Assembly (NCBI GenBank): GCA_035652435.1
Contig: DASRDU010000099.1
Span: 1-64,000 of the forward strand
DNA: 64,000 nt
Direction: 5' to 3'
Source: DASRDU01 sp035652435
GTDB taxonomy: Bacteria; Acidobacteriota; Blastocatellia; RBC074
Positions 7,102-15,320 of the stretch are shown here, piece by piece; within the stretch, counting starts at the first letter, position 1, and each line of letters opens with the position of its first letter. Made by a program: the position numbers and the translations under genes. The notes under the pieces are model-generated. The model saw nothing but the letters and a program-made list of their open reading frames with translations. It ran no database searches and was not told the DNA's origin.

Positions 7102-8637
7102 TTACCACCAGCCGAGTATCTTCCACCACGCCAGCCCCACTGTCGCCCAGATCAGGATGTTCGGGAGGGATGCGATCAGGCCGAGCTGCCACCATTTCTG
7201 CTGGGTGACGTAACCCGCGCCGAAATAGATCGGCCCGGGCGTCGTGCCGTAATGCGTGAGCGAAGCGGAGAGGTTGGAAAAATACGCGAGCAACAGTACG
7301 GCCAGATACGGCGGCGCCCCGGCGGCAATGATGACGGTCAGGAACGGGATGTTCATTGCCAGCGCATGCGCCGTGATGCTGGCGAAGGCGTAGTGCGCGT
7401 AAAAGTAGATCAGCGCCAGGATCGCCAGCGCCGCCCACCACTTCCATCCGGCGGTGAATTTCGCGGCCCATTCGGCGAAACGTCTGGTGATCCCGGTTTC
7501 GCCCAGGGCTTCGGCCATGCGCACGAGTCCCCCGTACCAGATGAACACGTCCCACGCCCCGCGCTCGGCCAGCACGTCTTCCCAGTCAAGCACCCGGGCG
7601 AGCAGCAGCACGCAGATTCCAACGAGCGCGACAACGGCGTAATCAATGTTGTGAAATTTCGTGGTCGTCCAGAGCGAGGCCACAAGCGCGAAGACGCAAA
7701 GCATCAGCTTTTCATGGAGCGAGGGCGGCCCCATCAGGTCGAGTTCTTTCCGGGCGAATTCGACCGCGCCCGGGGTGTGCCTGACTTCCGGCGGGAAGAT
7801 CCGATAAAGCACGAGCCCCGTCACGACGAGCGAGACCAGACCCGGCACGATCCCGCCGACCATCCAGCGCGTGTAATTCAGGTCAATCTCGCTCACCTGT
7901 CTGGCGAATCTCTGGATGACCAGATTCCCCGCCTGCCCCGTCAGGAACATCGCGCAAATGATCACCTCGCACTGATAGACGAAGCTCATCAGGAACGCGC
8001 CGAGCCGCCGGGCCGAGGGCCCGGGTCTTGAGTCGTAAGTTTCGGCAATGCTTTTGGCGACGGGAAAGGTAATACCGCCGCATCGCGCGCCGTTCGACGG
8101 AATGAATGTGGCGAGGAGCATATCCGCTCCGACCAGCGCGTAGCCGAGTCCGAGTGACCGCCGCCCGATGGTGCGAATGAACAGGAGCGCAATTCGCCGC
8201 CCGAGCCCGGTCCTGGTCATCCCGCGCGACATAAAGAATGCCGCGAGGACAAGCCAGACGACCGGGTCGGCGTACCCGGCCAGAATTGATTTGAGGCGCA
8301 GCGTTTCAAGTGCCCTCGCGTCGGCGGCAGTCCTGGCGAGCGCTTCGCTGATCGGCATGGATCTGGTGAGTGCCAGTGCGCTGATGCCGAGCAGAACCAT
8401 CGCGCCGCCGGACGCGGGCCGCACGATTGAGCCGGCGATGGTCGCAACGAAGATTGCCAGCAGGCGCCAGGATTCGGGCGTGATCCCTTCCGGGCGCGGT
8501 GACATGGCGACACCGAGGCCCACCAGCAGCACAATACTCCATTTAATCAGCCTGACCCGGCGTGGTGAAATGCGCGGCTCTGCCTGAGCCGACAACCCTT
8601 GGGCAGTGTCAGGCCTTGAGTCCGGGATAATTTCCAT
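7102..8637 (-). CDS. DASS-family (SLC13-like) anion:Na+ symporter
   Basis: A 511-residue inner-membrane transporter. After a basic cytoplasmic tail it starts with SWRLLAIFVATIAGSIVRP, the opening pattern of the 2-oxoglutarate/malate translocator (SodiT1/CitT) branch of the divalent anion:sodium symporters. About 12 hydrophobic segments follow. Two S-N-x-T/S-type hairpin tips expected in the family are visible as FIPSNGARCGG (about residue 176) and YFSNLSASLTHYGTTPGPI (about residue 463), which would hold sodium and dicarboxylate. A C4-dicarboxylate substrate such as malate or succinate is likely but not provable. It stands alone; a short gap carrying low-complexity CAACTGAC-type sequence separates it from the APH-type gene. 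Confidence 0.85.
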   Translation of the reverse strand: MEIIPDSRPDTAQGLSAQAEPRISPRRVRLIKWSIVLLVGLGVAMSPRPEGITPESWRLLAIFVATIAGSIVRPASGGAMVLLGISALALTRSMPISEALARTAADARALETLRLKSILAGYADPVVWLVLAAFFMSRGMTRTGLGRRIALLFIRTIGRRSLGLGYALVGADMLLATFIPSNGARCGGITFPVAKSIAETYDSRPGPSARRLGAFLMSFVYQCEVIICAMFLTGQAGNLVIQRFARQVSEIDLNYTRWMVGGIVPGLVSLVVTGLVLYRIFPPEVRHTPGAVEFARKELDLMGPPSLHEKLMLCVFALVASLWTTTKFHNIDYAVVALVGICVLLLARVLDWEDVLAERGAWDVFIWYGGLVRMAEALGETGITRRFAEWAAKFTAGWKWWAALAILALIYFYAHYAFASITAHALAMNIPFLTVIIAAGAPPYLAVLLLAYFSNLSASLTHYGTTPGPIYFGAGYVTQQKWWQLGLIASLPNILIWATVGLAWWKILGWW

Positions 8638-8925
8638 GAGGATTCGGCTCTCTGAATGAGATAAGGGGTTGTCAGCCTGTACGAGCGTCTGAATTGTCAG
8701 CGGCGCGATGCTAACACCGGGGCCGGCGCACGCACAAGCACCGCGCTCGGTGGCAATGAGTGCGATTTAAGATAGAAGACAGCAACCCATCAACACGTCC
8801 CGCGCGTCTAAGGTCGCGCCCTGATCCGTTCGGATCGGCGACTCAACCGACATTCAGGCAAGACCAGCACCCGGGCAGGGGTAGAGTTGGTTGGAGTCCT
8901 GAAAAAGCACAGCGGAGATAAAGCA

Positions 8926-10110
8926 ATGACAACCAGATTGATGGAGAGAGGTTTGACGTTCGCGCTGACCATCGCGCTCACGGCGGTTCCCGCGCTCGCG
9001 CAATCAGCATCACCTGCGCCGCAGTCACAGCCGGAGAAACGCGAGAGCCAGCCGAAGCAGTTGCAGAAGCCGCTCGAGGACAAGCTCAACCCGCTCTTGA
9101 TCGGCAAGCGCGACATCAACAAGGGGCAGCTCGATTTTTACTCGCTCGACAAAGAGATCGCGCTCGGCCGCCAGATCGCCGCGGAAACGGATCGTGATCT
9201 TCAGTTCGTTAATGACCCGGTCATCACCGAATACGTCAACCGCGTCGGCCAGAACATCGTCCTCCACTCAGATGCCAAAGTCCCCTTCACCATCAAGGTC
9301 GTTGATTCCAACGAAGTGAACGCCTTCGCGCTGCCGGGCGGAAACCTCTACGTCAATCGCGGGCTGATCGAGGCCGCCGACAACGAGGCCGAACTGGCCG
9401 GGGTGATGGCCCACGAGATCGCGCATGTTGCCGCACGCCACGGCGTCGAGCAGGCGTCGAAAGGCACGCTCATGAATTACGCCTCGATCCCTCTGATCTT
9501 CCTCGGCGGTCTGGGCGGTTATATCGTGCAGCAGGTCGCGGGTCTGGCGGTGCCGCTCACGTTCCTGAAATTCTCGCGCGGCGCCGAGAAGGAAGCTGAC
9601 CAGCTCGGCGCGCAGTATATGTGGGCCGCCGGGTATGACCCGAATGCGCTGGTCACTTTCTTTGAAAAGCTTCAGGAGAAGAACAAAAAGAAGCAGAGTA
9701 CGATTTCCAAGGCCTTCAGCACGCACCCGCTGACCGAGGACCGAATCAGGGAGGTCCGCAAACTGGTCGCTCAGTTCCCCGATAAAATGGAGTACGAGGT
9801 GAGTTCGTCGGAATTTGAGCAGGTGAAAAGTCGCCTCGTGACAATGCACGGCGCGAGGAAGGCCATCGGCGGGCCGGAAGACCCCCGACGCCCGACGCTC
9901 AAGCGTCGCCCGCAATCGGACAGTTCGAGTGATACGACGTCCACAGGCGATTCCGGTGAGCAGTCGGCGCCGGATCGCCCGACGCTCAAACGCCGCAGCG
10001 ACAGCACCGATCAGGGCAACGATTCGAAAGTGGAAGCCGATAAGCCGAGCGACCAGCAATCAACCACGGGTCGCCCGACGCTCAAGCGGCGCACTGATCC
10101 GGACAATTGA
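8926..10110 (+). CDS. Exported M48-family metalloprotease with repeated basic tail
   Basis: Periplasmic zinc protease related to BepA/LoiP-type proteins, likely in envelope quality control. The start is ATG at 8926, with GGAG 9 nt upstream; it gives a signal peptide ending near TAVPALAQ. The zinc motif MAHEIAHVAARHG lies near residues 161-173 and the third ligand in EKEADQLGAQYM near residue 222. Unlike BepA there is no TPR domain. Instead, the last 75 residues are disordered and hold three copies of RPTLKRR, encoded by nearly identical 21-nt units at 9889, 9976 and 10072. The first unit is a DNA palindrome. A strong terminator follows. Confidence 0.88.
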   Translation: MTTRLMERGLTFALTIALTAVPALAQSASPAPQSQPEKRESQPKQLQKPLEDKLNPLLIGKRDINKGQLDFYSLDKEIALGRQIAAETDRDLQFVNDPVITEYVNRVGQNIVLHSDAKVPFTIKVVDSNEVNAFALPGGNLYVNRGLIEAADNEAELAGVMAHEIAHVAARHGVEQASKGTLMNYASIPLIFLGGLGGYIVQQVAGLAVPLTFLKFSRGAEKEADQLGAQYMWAAGYDPNALVTFFEKLQEKNKKKQSTISKAFSTHPLTEDRIREVRKLVAQFPDKMEYEVSSSEFEQVKSRLVTMHGARKAIGGPEDPRRPTLKRRPQSDSSSDTTSTGDSGEQSAPDRPTLKRRSDSTDQGNDSKVEADKPSDQQSTTGRPTLKRRTDPDN

Positions 10111-10118
10111 ACCCGCTG

Positions 10119-10182
10119 AAAAAACTCGGGACGCGGGGGAAGTGAAGGGCAAAACTCTTCACCCCCGCGTCCCGAGTTTTTT
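10119..10182. terminator. Bidirectional rho-independent terminator
   Basis: Roughly 20-bp stem formed by 10119-10139 and 10163-10182, flanked by an A6 on the left and a T6 on the right. It works for both the M48 gene (+) and the convergent D-aminoacylase operon (-). The loop contains a second small GAAG/CTTC hairpin. Confidence 0.9.
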
Positions 10183-10186
10183 CACG

Positions 10187-11815
10187 CTACCGCCGCGCTG
10201 CCGGGCCGGGCAGCACCTGACCGGGACGCGCATCGGTCATCTGTCCGTTATCCAGAATCACCGTGCCATTGACAATGACAAAGCTGACGCCTTCGGCATA
10301 CTGATGCGGGTCAGCAAACGTCGCGCGGTCACGCACACGCCCGGCGTCGAATATTGCGATGTCAGCCTTCATCCCCGGTCGCAGCAACCCCCGCTCATAA
10401 AGCCCCGTCCGCTGGGCGGGCAGCGAAGTCATTTTGTGAACCGCTTCTTCCAGACCAAGGACGTGCTTTTCGCGCACGTAAACGCCCAGCACGCGCGCGA
10501 ACGTGCCGTAGCTGCGCGGGTGCGGCGCGCCACGTTTGAAGACCTCTACGCCGCCGTCCGAACCGATCATCGTCAGCGGATCCTTCATAATTCGCACTAC
10601 ATCATCTTCGTTGATGGCGTGAAAGACCGCCTGCCCGCCGCCACGAGCAACCAGCTCAAGGGCCGTTTCGGCAGCGTCTTCTATTGACGACGACCTGCCG
10701 CGCTCGCGCGTGATCTCGGCCAGGTTTTTGCCTTCGAGTGTGTGGTCCCACTCGCACCGCGCGACAACTACGTTCTTCGGGTCACCGCCGCCGCGGTCAA
10801 ATTTGATGTTTTCGACAACGGCAGCCTTGATCTTCGCGCGGGTCGCCGGGTCGCCGAGCCGTCTGGCGACATCTTCCCGGCGGCCCTCCTGCGCCCATTG
10901 CGGAAGCAGCGCGGCGAGCCCAGTGCTTGATGCCGTGTAAGGGTACTGATCAATGCTCACATCAACGCCGCGCGCCCGCGCTTCATGAATCATCTTCAAG
11001 GTCTCGACGCTGCGGCCCCAGTTGCCGGTGCCGATGATCTTATGGTGAGTGACCTCGGTCGGCAGGCCCCCGTGTTCGCCGATGGCGATGGTTTCGGCCA
11101 CGCTTTTGAGTACGCCCGCCGCCTCGTCGCGCATGTGCGAGATGTGCATCCCGCCCATCCGCCCCGCGACTTTCGCCAGCTCGATCACCTCTTCGGTCGG
11201 CGTGTAATTGCCGGGCACGTAAAACAGCCCGGTACTCAGACCGAACGCACCTTCCTCCATCGCCAGCCGCACCTGCTCCTTCATCTTCTCGATCTCTTCG
11301 GGCGTGGCTTTGCGGTCAACGTTGCCGATGACCTTCTCGCGAATGCTCCCCTGCCCGACGAACGAGCCGAAGTTGATCGCGATGCGAGTCTGAGTGAGTC
11401 TGTCGAAGAAAGGTTTGAGCGGCAGCGGCGAACTGCCGTCGTTCCCTTCAAACACCGTCGTCACGCCCTGCCGCACGTAATTTTCAGCCGACGGCGCTTC
11501 GAGGATGTTGCGCCGCGCATGGCTGTGTATGTCAATGAAACCGGGCGCGACGATCAGATCCCCGGCTTCAATCACGCGCCGCGCGGTGGCGTTGCCGAGC
11601 AGCCCCATTGCCGCAATCGTGCCCCCGCGCAGGGCGATGTCCGCGCGGAACCACGCGCTCCCGGTTCCGTCTACGACGCGCCCGCCACGAATAATCAGGT
11701 CGTAAGTCGGCGCCTGGCCGCCGGGCAGCACGGGCGCTATCAACAGCGCAGACAGCGCCATCGTTGCAAGAAAGCGGCTATGCGGCCATTCGCGAAAACG
11801 AAGAGTGATTTTCAT
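10187..11815 (-). CDS. N-acyl-D-amino-acid deacylase (D-aminoacylase), exported
   Basis: Amidohydrolase of 542 residues that removes the acyl group from N-acyl-D-amino acids; it may help recycle D-amino-acid-containing wall or peptide material. The metal-site elements visible are PGFIDIHSHARR (HxH, about residue 95), MHISHMRDEA, EVTHHKIIG and MIGSDGG near residue 440. The typical closing stretch MTSLPAQRTGLYERGLLRPG follows. An N-terminal signal peptide (about residues 15-34, ATMALSALLIAPVLPGG) indicates export. Its ATG overlaps the stop of the upstream NTP phosphatase gene by 4 nt, so the two are translationally coupled. Confidence 0.88.
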   Translation of the reverse strand: MKITLRFREWPHSRFLATMALSALLIAPVLPGGQAPTYDLIIRGGRVVDGTGSAWFRADIALRGGTIAAMGLLGNATARRVIEAGDLIVAPGFIDIHSHARRNILEAPSAENYVRQGVTTVFEGNDGSSPLPLKPFFDRLTQTRIAINFGSFVGQGSIREKVIGNVDRKATPEEIEKMKEQVRLAMEEGAFGLSTGLFYVPGNYTPTEEVIELAKVAGRMGGMHISHMRDEAAGVLKSVAETIAIGEHGGLPTEVTHHKIIGTGNWGRSVETLKMIHEARARGVDVSIDQYPYTASSTGLAALLPQWAQEGRREDVARRLGDPATRAKIKAAVVENIKFDRGGGDPKNVVVARCEWDHTLEGKNLAEITRERGRSSSIEDAAETALELVARGGGQAVFHAINEDDVVRIMKDPLTMIGSDGGVEVFKRGAPHPRSYGTFARVLGVYVREKHVLGLEEAVHKMTSLPAQRTGLYERGLLRPGMKADIAIFDAGRVRDRATFADPHQYAEGVSFVIVNGTVILDNGQMTDARPGQVLPGPAARR

Positions 11816-12366
11816 CGTGTCACCTCCAGTGAGTAATACTCCGGGTGGATGAAAGGCAGCAGCGCGAAGGTCACGGCGGGTTTGTAGAGTTTGAGTCGTG
11901 TGATCCGGCCGTCAGACAGAATCCCGATCGCGCCCTCCTGCTGCTTTGAATTGCTGCGCCCGAAAAAGCGGTCATCCGCTTCGCCGAGTTCCAGCCCCTC
12001 TTCGCGGATCAGCCGCGCGACGCCTTCGGGGAGCATAAAGTGCCCGGTCTGGCCCTTGCCGATATTTCCCGCCCGATCCACGATCACAACCCATGCGTAC
12101 GCCCACATCCCATCCTCAGTGTCGAGGATGCCGCCCTCAACGCCGACGCCGTAACTGGCCGATTGGGTTCCAGCCAGAGCCTGACGGGCGCGGTTGAGCG
12201 CGCCCATGAACATCTCGTGATCAGACGCGGGCTGCGCGCTGACGAGTGAGTTCGTATTGATGCCGATGGCGCGAGCTTCGGGCCAGAATTCGGCGGCGGC
12301 TTCGGCGACGCAATTGATCTTGATCGGGTTTTCAGAGCCGACAGCGAAGATGATTTGCTGTGTCAT
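11812..12366 (-). CDS. yjjX: Inosine/xanthosine triphosphatase (YjjX/DUF84 family)
   Basis: House-cleaning enzyme that hydrolyses non-canonical purine nucleoside triphosphates (ITP, XTP). The 184 residues start MTQQIIFAVGSENPIKINCV, matching the family opening VG(S/T)xNPxKxxxV. GVGVEGGI and the GxxGxFxLP-like GQTGHFMLPEGVA also fit, as does the C-terminal pattern KQQEGAIGILSDGRITR. It sits between a GH116 enzyme and a D-aminoacylase: its ATG overlaps the upstream TAA by one base (TAATG) and its stop overlaps the next start by 4 nt. The tight coupling to catabolic exported enzymes has no evident metabolic reason. Confidence 0.9.
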   Translation of the reverse strand: MTQQIIFAVGSENPIKINCVAEAAAEFWPEARAIGINTNSLVSAQPASDHEMFMGALNRARQALAGTQSASYGVGVEGGILDTEDGMWAYAWVVIVDRAGNIGKGQTGHFMLPEGVARLIREEGLELGEADDRFFGRSNSKQQEGAIGILSDGRITRLKLYKPAVTFALLPFIHPEYYSLEVTR

Positions 12367-15122
12367 TATTGAATCCTGATTCGCAGCTTGTCGTCAGCGC
12401 GCAACGTGACCGGCTGATCGAAGGCAACGATTTGATGCTCCGCGATCCGCGCGCTCACATTCTTTCCGCTGATTTCAGCTTTGACGCCGGTTCCAGTCCC
12501 CGTCCGGAATCCAAGTTTCTTCAATATCAATTCACCGTGTCTGACTTCCAGCGTCGCCGTCGCGTCACGTTTCGTGGTCTTCTGACCGAAACTTCCCCAC
12601 GCCCCGCCGGTCGTAAAGAGACAACGAAAATCCTGCCCGTTGATGCGGGGCGAGAAAGTCAGTTGCATTTCCGGCGCGGAGTAGCGATAACCCGAGAGCG
12701 CCGTCAGGAGCGACCAGCTTGAGAGCGCCCGCGCGTAATGCGAGCCGCATTCGACCTCATTCCACGGGTTGCGGCGCAGACCGTCGTAACGGTCACGGAT
12801 CGCTTTCGTGATCGCCAGCCCCTCCATCACCAGCCCTTCGTAAATCAGGTGCGCGGCGACCTGGTATTCAATTCCCGTCCACACTTCGTCCGAGTAGACG
12901 AACGGCAGCGTCGGGCGCCGGCCGTGCGGCCAGCTGCACAGCAGCAATCCCTTTTCGTCATTGACGGCGTAGATGCGCTGCGTGTTCGGGTGGTCGTAAA
13001 AGCTGTGTTTGAAGTTGTGGCGGTAGATCGAAAGCAGCGTCTCGCGCACGTGTTCCGCCGGCAGCACGTGCCCGAGCCCGACGACTTCAGCGAACCACTG
13101 TCCGAGCATCTGATCGGACAAACACCCGTCGCCGTACTGATACTTGATCGCGCCCTGATCAATATTCTGCGCCTGCGCCTGCTTCGGGTCGGGGACGGTC
13201 TGCACGTAAAAGCCGTCGCGCCACAATTCGCGATCAAGTCTCGTGCGGCCCGATTCAAAAACCCTGCGGTATTCCGTCGCCGACTCATTGTCGCCCACGG
13301 CTTTCGCCATTCGTTCACCGGCGAGCAGGGCGCCGAGGTAGAGCGTGCCCATCATTGTGTTGGGGCCGTAAAATTCGATGTCGTAGGTGTTGTGCTGTTC
13401 GCCTTCCATCACGCCGTCGCGGTCGGCGTCCCAGTGCTTCCACGCGAATTCGATCGCGCGTTTCGCCTCAGGCCACAGCTCGCCGAGGAACCTGTCGTCG
13501 CCCGACAACTGCCATTCGCGATAGAGCTTCAGCACGCAGCCCATCTGCCCGTCGGCGGCGGGCTTGAAATCCCACACGCGTTTACCGGTCGGGATGAAAG
13601 TGCGGAAGGCCATCGAGCCGTCGGCGCGCATGTTGACCTTGAAATCGGTCACGCGCATCGAGCGTTCGAGTTCGGGAAACAGATGCGCCAGAGCCTGCTC
13701 GTAATTCCACACGTGCGTGCAGTTCATCCAGCAGCAGCCGCCGTCATCGTTCGTGCCCTCGAAGGCGAAGAACTGTTTGCCTTCGAGCAAGAGGCACGTG
13801 TTCGTGCGAATGATCGAAGCCTGGCTTGACACCGCATCAATCACGGCTGAAGGCAGGGTGCTACGCTTGAGCGTCTCGTGAAATGACCGGGTGCCTTCTT
13901 CCAGCCGCTTGAGGTTCGCGACCGCGTAAGCAGCCACGTCCCACGCGCCTTTGAATTTCGTCGCGTAATAATTCCGCAGCTTCTGCCCCTTCACTTCGGG
14001 CTGGTTGTTCCAGTAATTTTCGCGGACAGGGAAGTACCACGCGAGGAAGAATTCGATGTCGCGCGACTCTTTCGGTCTGAGGGCCAGACGCGGCGCGAGC
14101 GTCGTATAATTCGAGATGCCGTCCGCAGTCGCCTGTGGCTCCCTGGTGTCGGCGACACGGCCAGAGGCCGCGTATTCATTGAACCATTTCTGAAACGGAT
14201 CCCACCACGCGCCGCCCTCCCAGGCGGTGCGGGCGCTGACTTCCGGGTGAGTTGTGACGAGCGCCATTTCGCCGAAGTGAATGTCATCGGGCTGATATTT
14301 TCCGGAAGTCATTTCGAGGCCGGTGAATTTCGATTCCCTCCGCAACCGGGTCAGGTTTTTGCCGAAGCCCGCGAAGTTGTTGCCGCCGAGCGACGCTCTG
14401 CCGTCGTAGCCAATCGGATTGAGCAGCGAGAAAGCGAGCGCCGCGTCAACCGGCCTGTTCGTGCGATTCGCGAGCCTGTAACGGAAGATCGCGACGGGAA
14501 TTGCCGAATCGTCAGTTTCAAGCGGAATGAAAGGTGTGAAGGCTTCGAGCGAAATCCTCACCGGCAGCGTGTCATCTTCAAACACGATTTCGGCCATCGG
14601 GTACGTGCCCGTGAAACGCGCGCCTTTGAAATGGGGCAATCCCTGCGCCTGCTCACGCCGGTACCCTTGGGCGCCACGAAACGGGGGCAGCGGCGCGGCT
14701 TCGACCACTTTCATGGCGGGCATCTCTCCTTCACTCTTCGTCCACAGCGCGACGAAAGTGAAAGGCAGGGATTTGCCTTTGTTCGGGCGATTGAAAATTT
14801 CCCAGTCGCGCAATTCGCCGCGCCCGCCGAGTGAAACCGTGCCCGTGCCGATGCCGCCGAGCGGGAATGCGATCTCGCCGAGCTGCTGCCCGGTAAAGCT
14901 TCGCGCCTGCCCGCGGGCCAGCAACTCCCGCTCGGTAAACGGGATCAGCGAACCCGCAGGAGAGCGGAAGGTGCGGGCCTGTGGCGTTTCGGGCGCGACT
15001 GCTGTTTTCAATTCCGTGACTGAAGCAGGATTTTCAGTGGGAGCCACGGCCCCGATAATGGCGCCTGAACTTCCGGCGATAAATTCACGGCGATTGAGCT
15101 TTCTGCCTTTGGCCATAGCCAT
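12366..15122 (-). CDS. GH116 glycosidase (bile acid beta-glucosidase / glucosylceramidase-like), Tat-exported
   Basis: 918-residue enzyme of glycoside hydrolase family 116 (DUF608 plus GBA2-N-type domain). The N-terminus KLNRREFIAGSSGAIIG is a twin-arginine signal. The GBA2 opening GEIAFPLGGIGTGTVSLGGRG follows at about residues 75-95. The catalytic (alpha/alpha)6 half has NCTHVWNYEQALAHLFPELE (nucleophile Glu expected here) and EGEQHNTYDIEFYGPNTMMG (acid/base Asp in NTYDIEF). Likely substrates are beta-glucosides or beta-xylosides at the cell surface. The start at 15122 has GGAG 4 nt upstream; MAKGRK at 15116 has better spacing and is an alternative. First gene of a three-gene coupled operon. 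Confidence 0.9.
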   Translation of the reverse strand: MAMAKGRKLNRREFIAGSSGAIIGAVAPTENPASVTELKTAVAPETPQARTFRSPAGSLIPFTERELLARGQARSFTGQQLGEIAFPLGGIGTGTVSLGGRGELRDWEIFNRPNKGKSLPFTFVALWTKSEGEMPAMKVVEAAPLPPFRGAQGYRREQAQGLPHFKGARFTGTYPMAEIVFEDDTLPVRISLEAFTPFIPLETDDSAIPVAIFRYRLANRTNRPVDAALAFSLLNPIGYDGRASLGGNNFAGFGKNLTRLRRESKFTGLEMTSGKYQPDDIHFGEMALVTTHPEVSARTAWEGGAWWDPFQKWFNEYAASGRVADTREPQATADGISNYTTLAPRLALRPKESRDIEFFLAWYFPVRENYWNNQPEVKGQKLRNYYATKFKGAWDVAAYAVANLKRLEEGTRSFHETLKRSTLPSAVIDAVSSQASIIRTNTCLLLEGKQFFAFEGTNDDGGCCWMNCTHVWNYEQALAHLFPELERSMRVTDFKVNMRADGSMAFRTFIPTGKRVWDFKPAADGQMGCVLKLYREWQLSGDDRFLGELWPEAKRAIEFAWKHWDADRDGVMEGEQHNTYDIEFYGPNTMMGTLYLGALLAGERMAKAVGDNESATEYRRVFESGRTRLDRELWRDGFYVQTVPDPKQAQAQNIDQGAIKYQYGDGCLSDQMLGQWFAEVVGLGHVLPAEHVRETLLSIYRHNFKHSFYDHPNTQRIYAVNDEKGLLLCSWPHGRRPTLPFVYSDEVWTGIEYQVAAHLIYEGLVMEGLAITKAIRDRYDGLRRNPWNEVECGSHYARALSSWSLLTALSGYRYSAPEMQLTFSPRINGQDFRCLFTTGGAWGSFGQKTTKRDATATLEVRHGELILKKLGFRTGTGTGVKAEISGKNVSARIAEHQIVAFDQPVTLRADDKLRIRIQ

Positions 15123-15320
15123 GGTCTCCGGGAAAGGCTCCCCGACCGCGAGGACGGCAGGCGTGTCTGGATGCTATGATTACCCGCCCGGCGCGCGGCT
15201 GAAGAAATCTGTGATTGTTACGGCACTCGTGGCGTCCCGAGAGGTAAGAAACGGACGCCTGACCCCGATGACAGCGGCGACATGCTGGCACAGTCCGCCG
15301 CGGCTCACAACGAACTCCGC

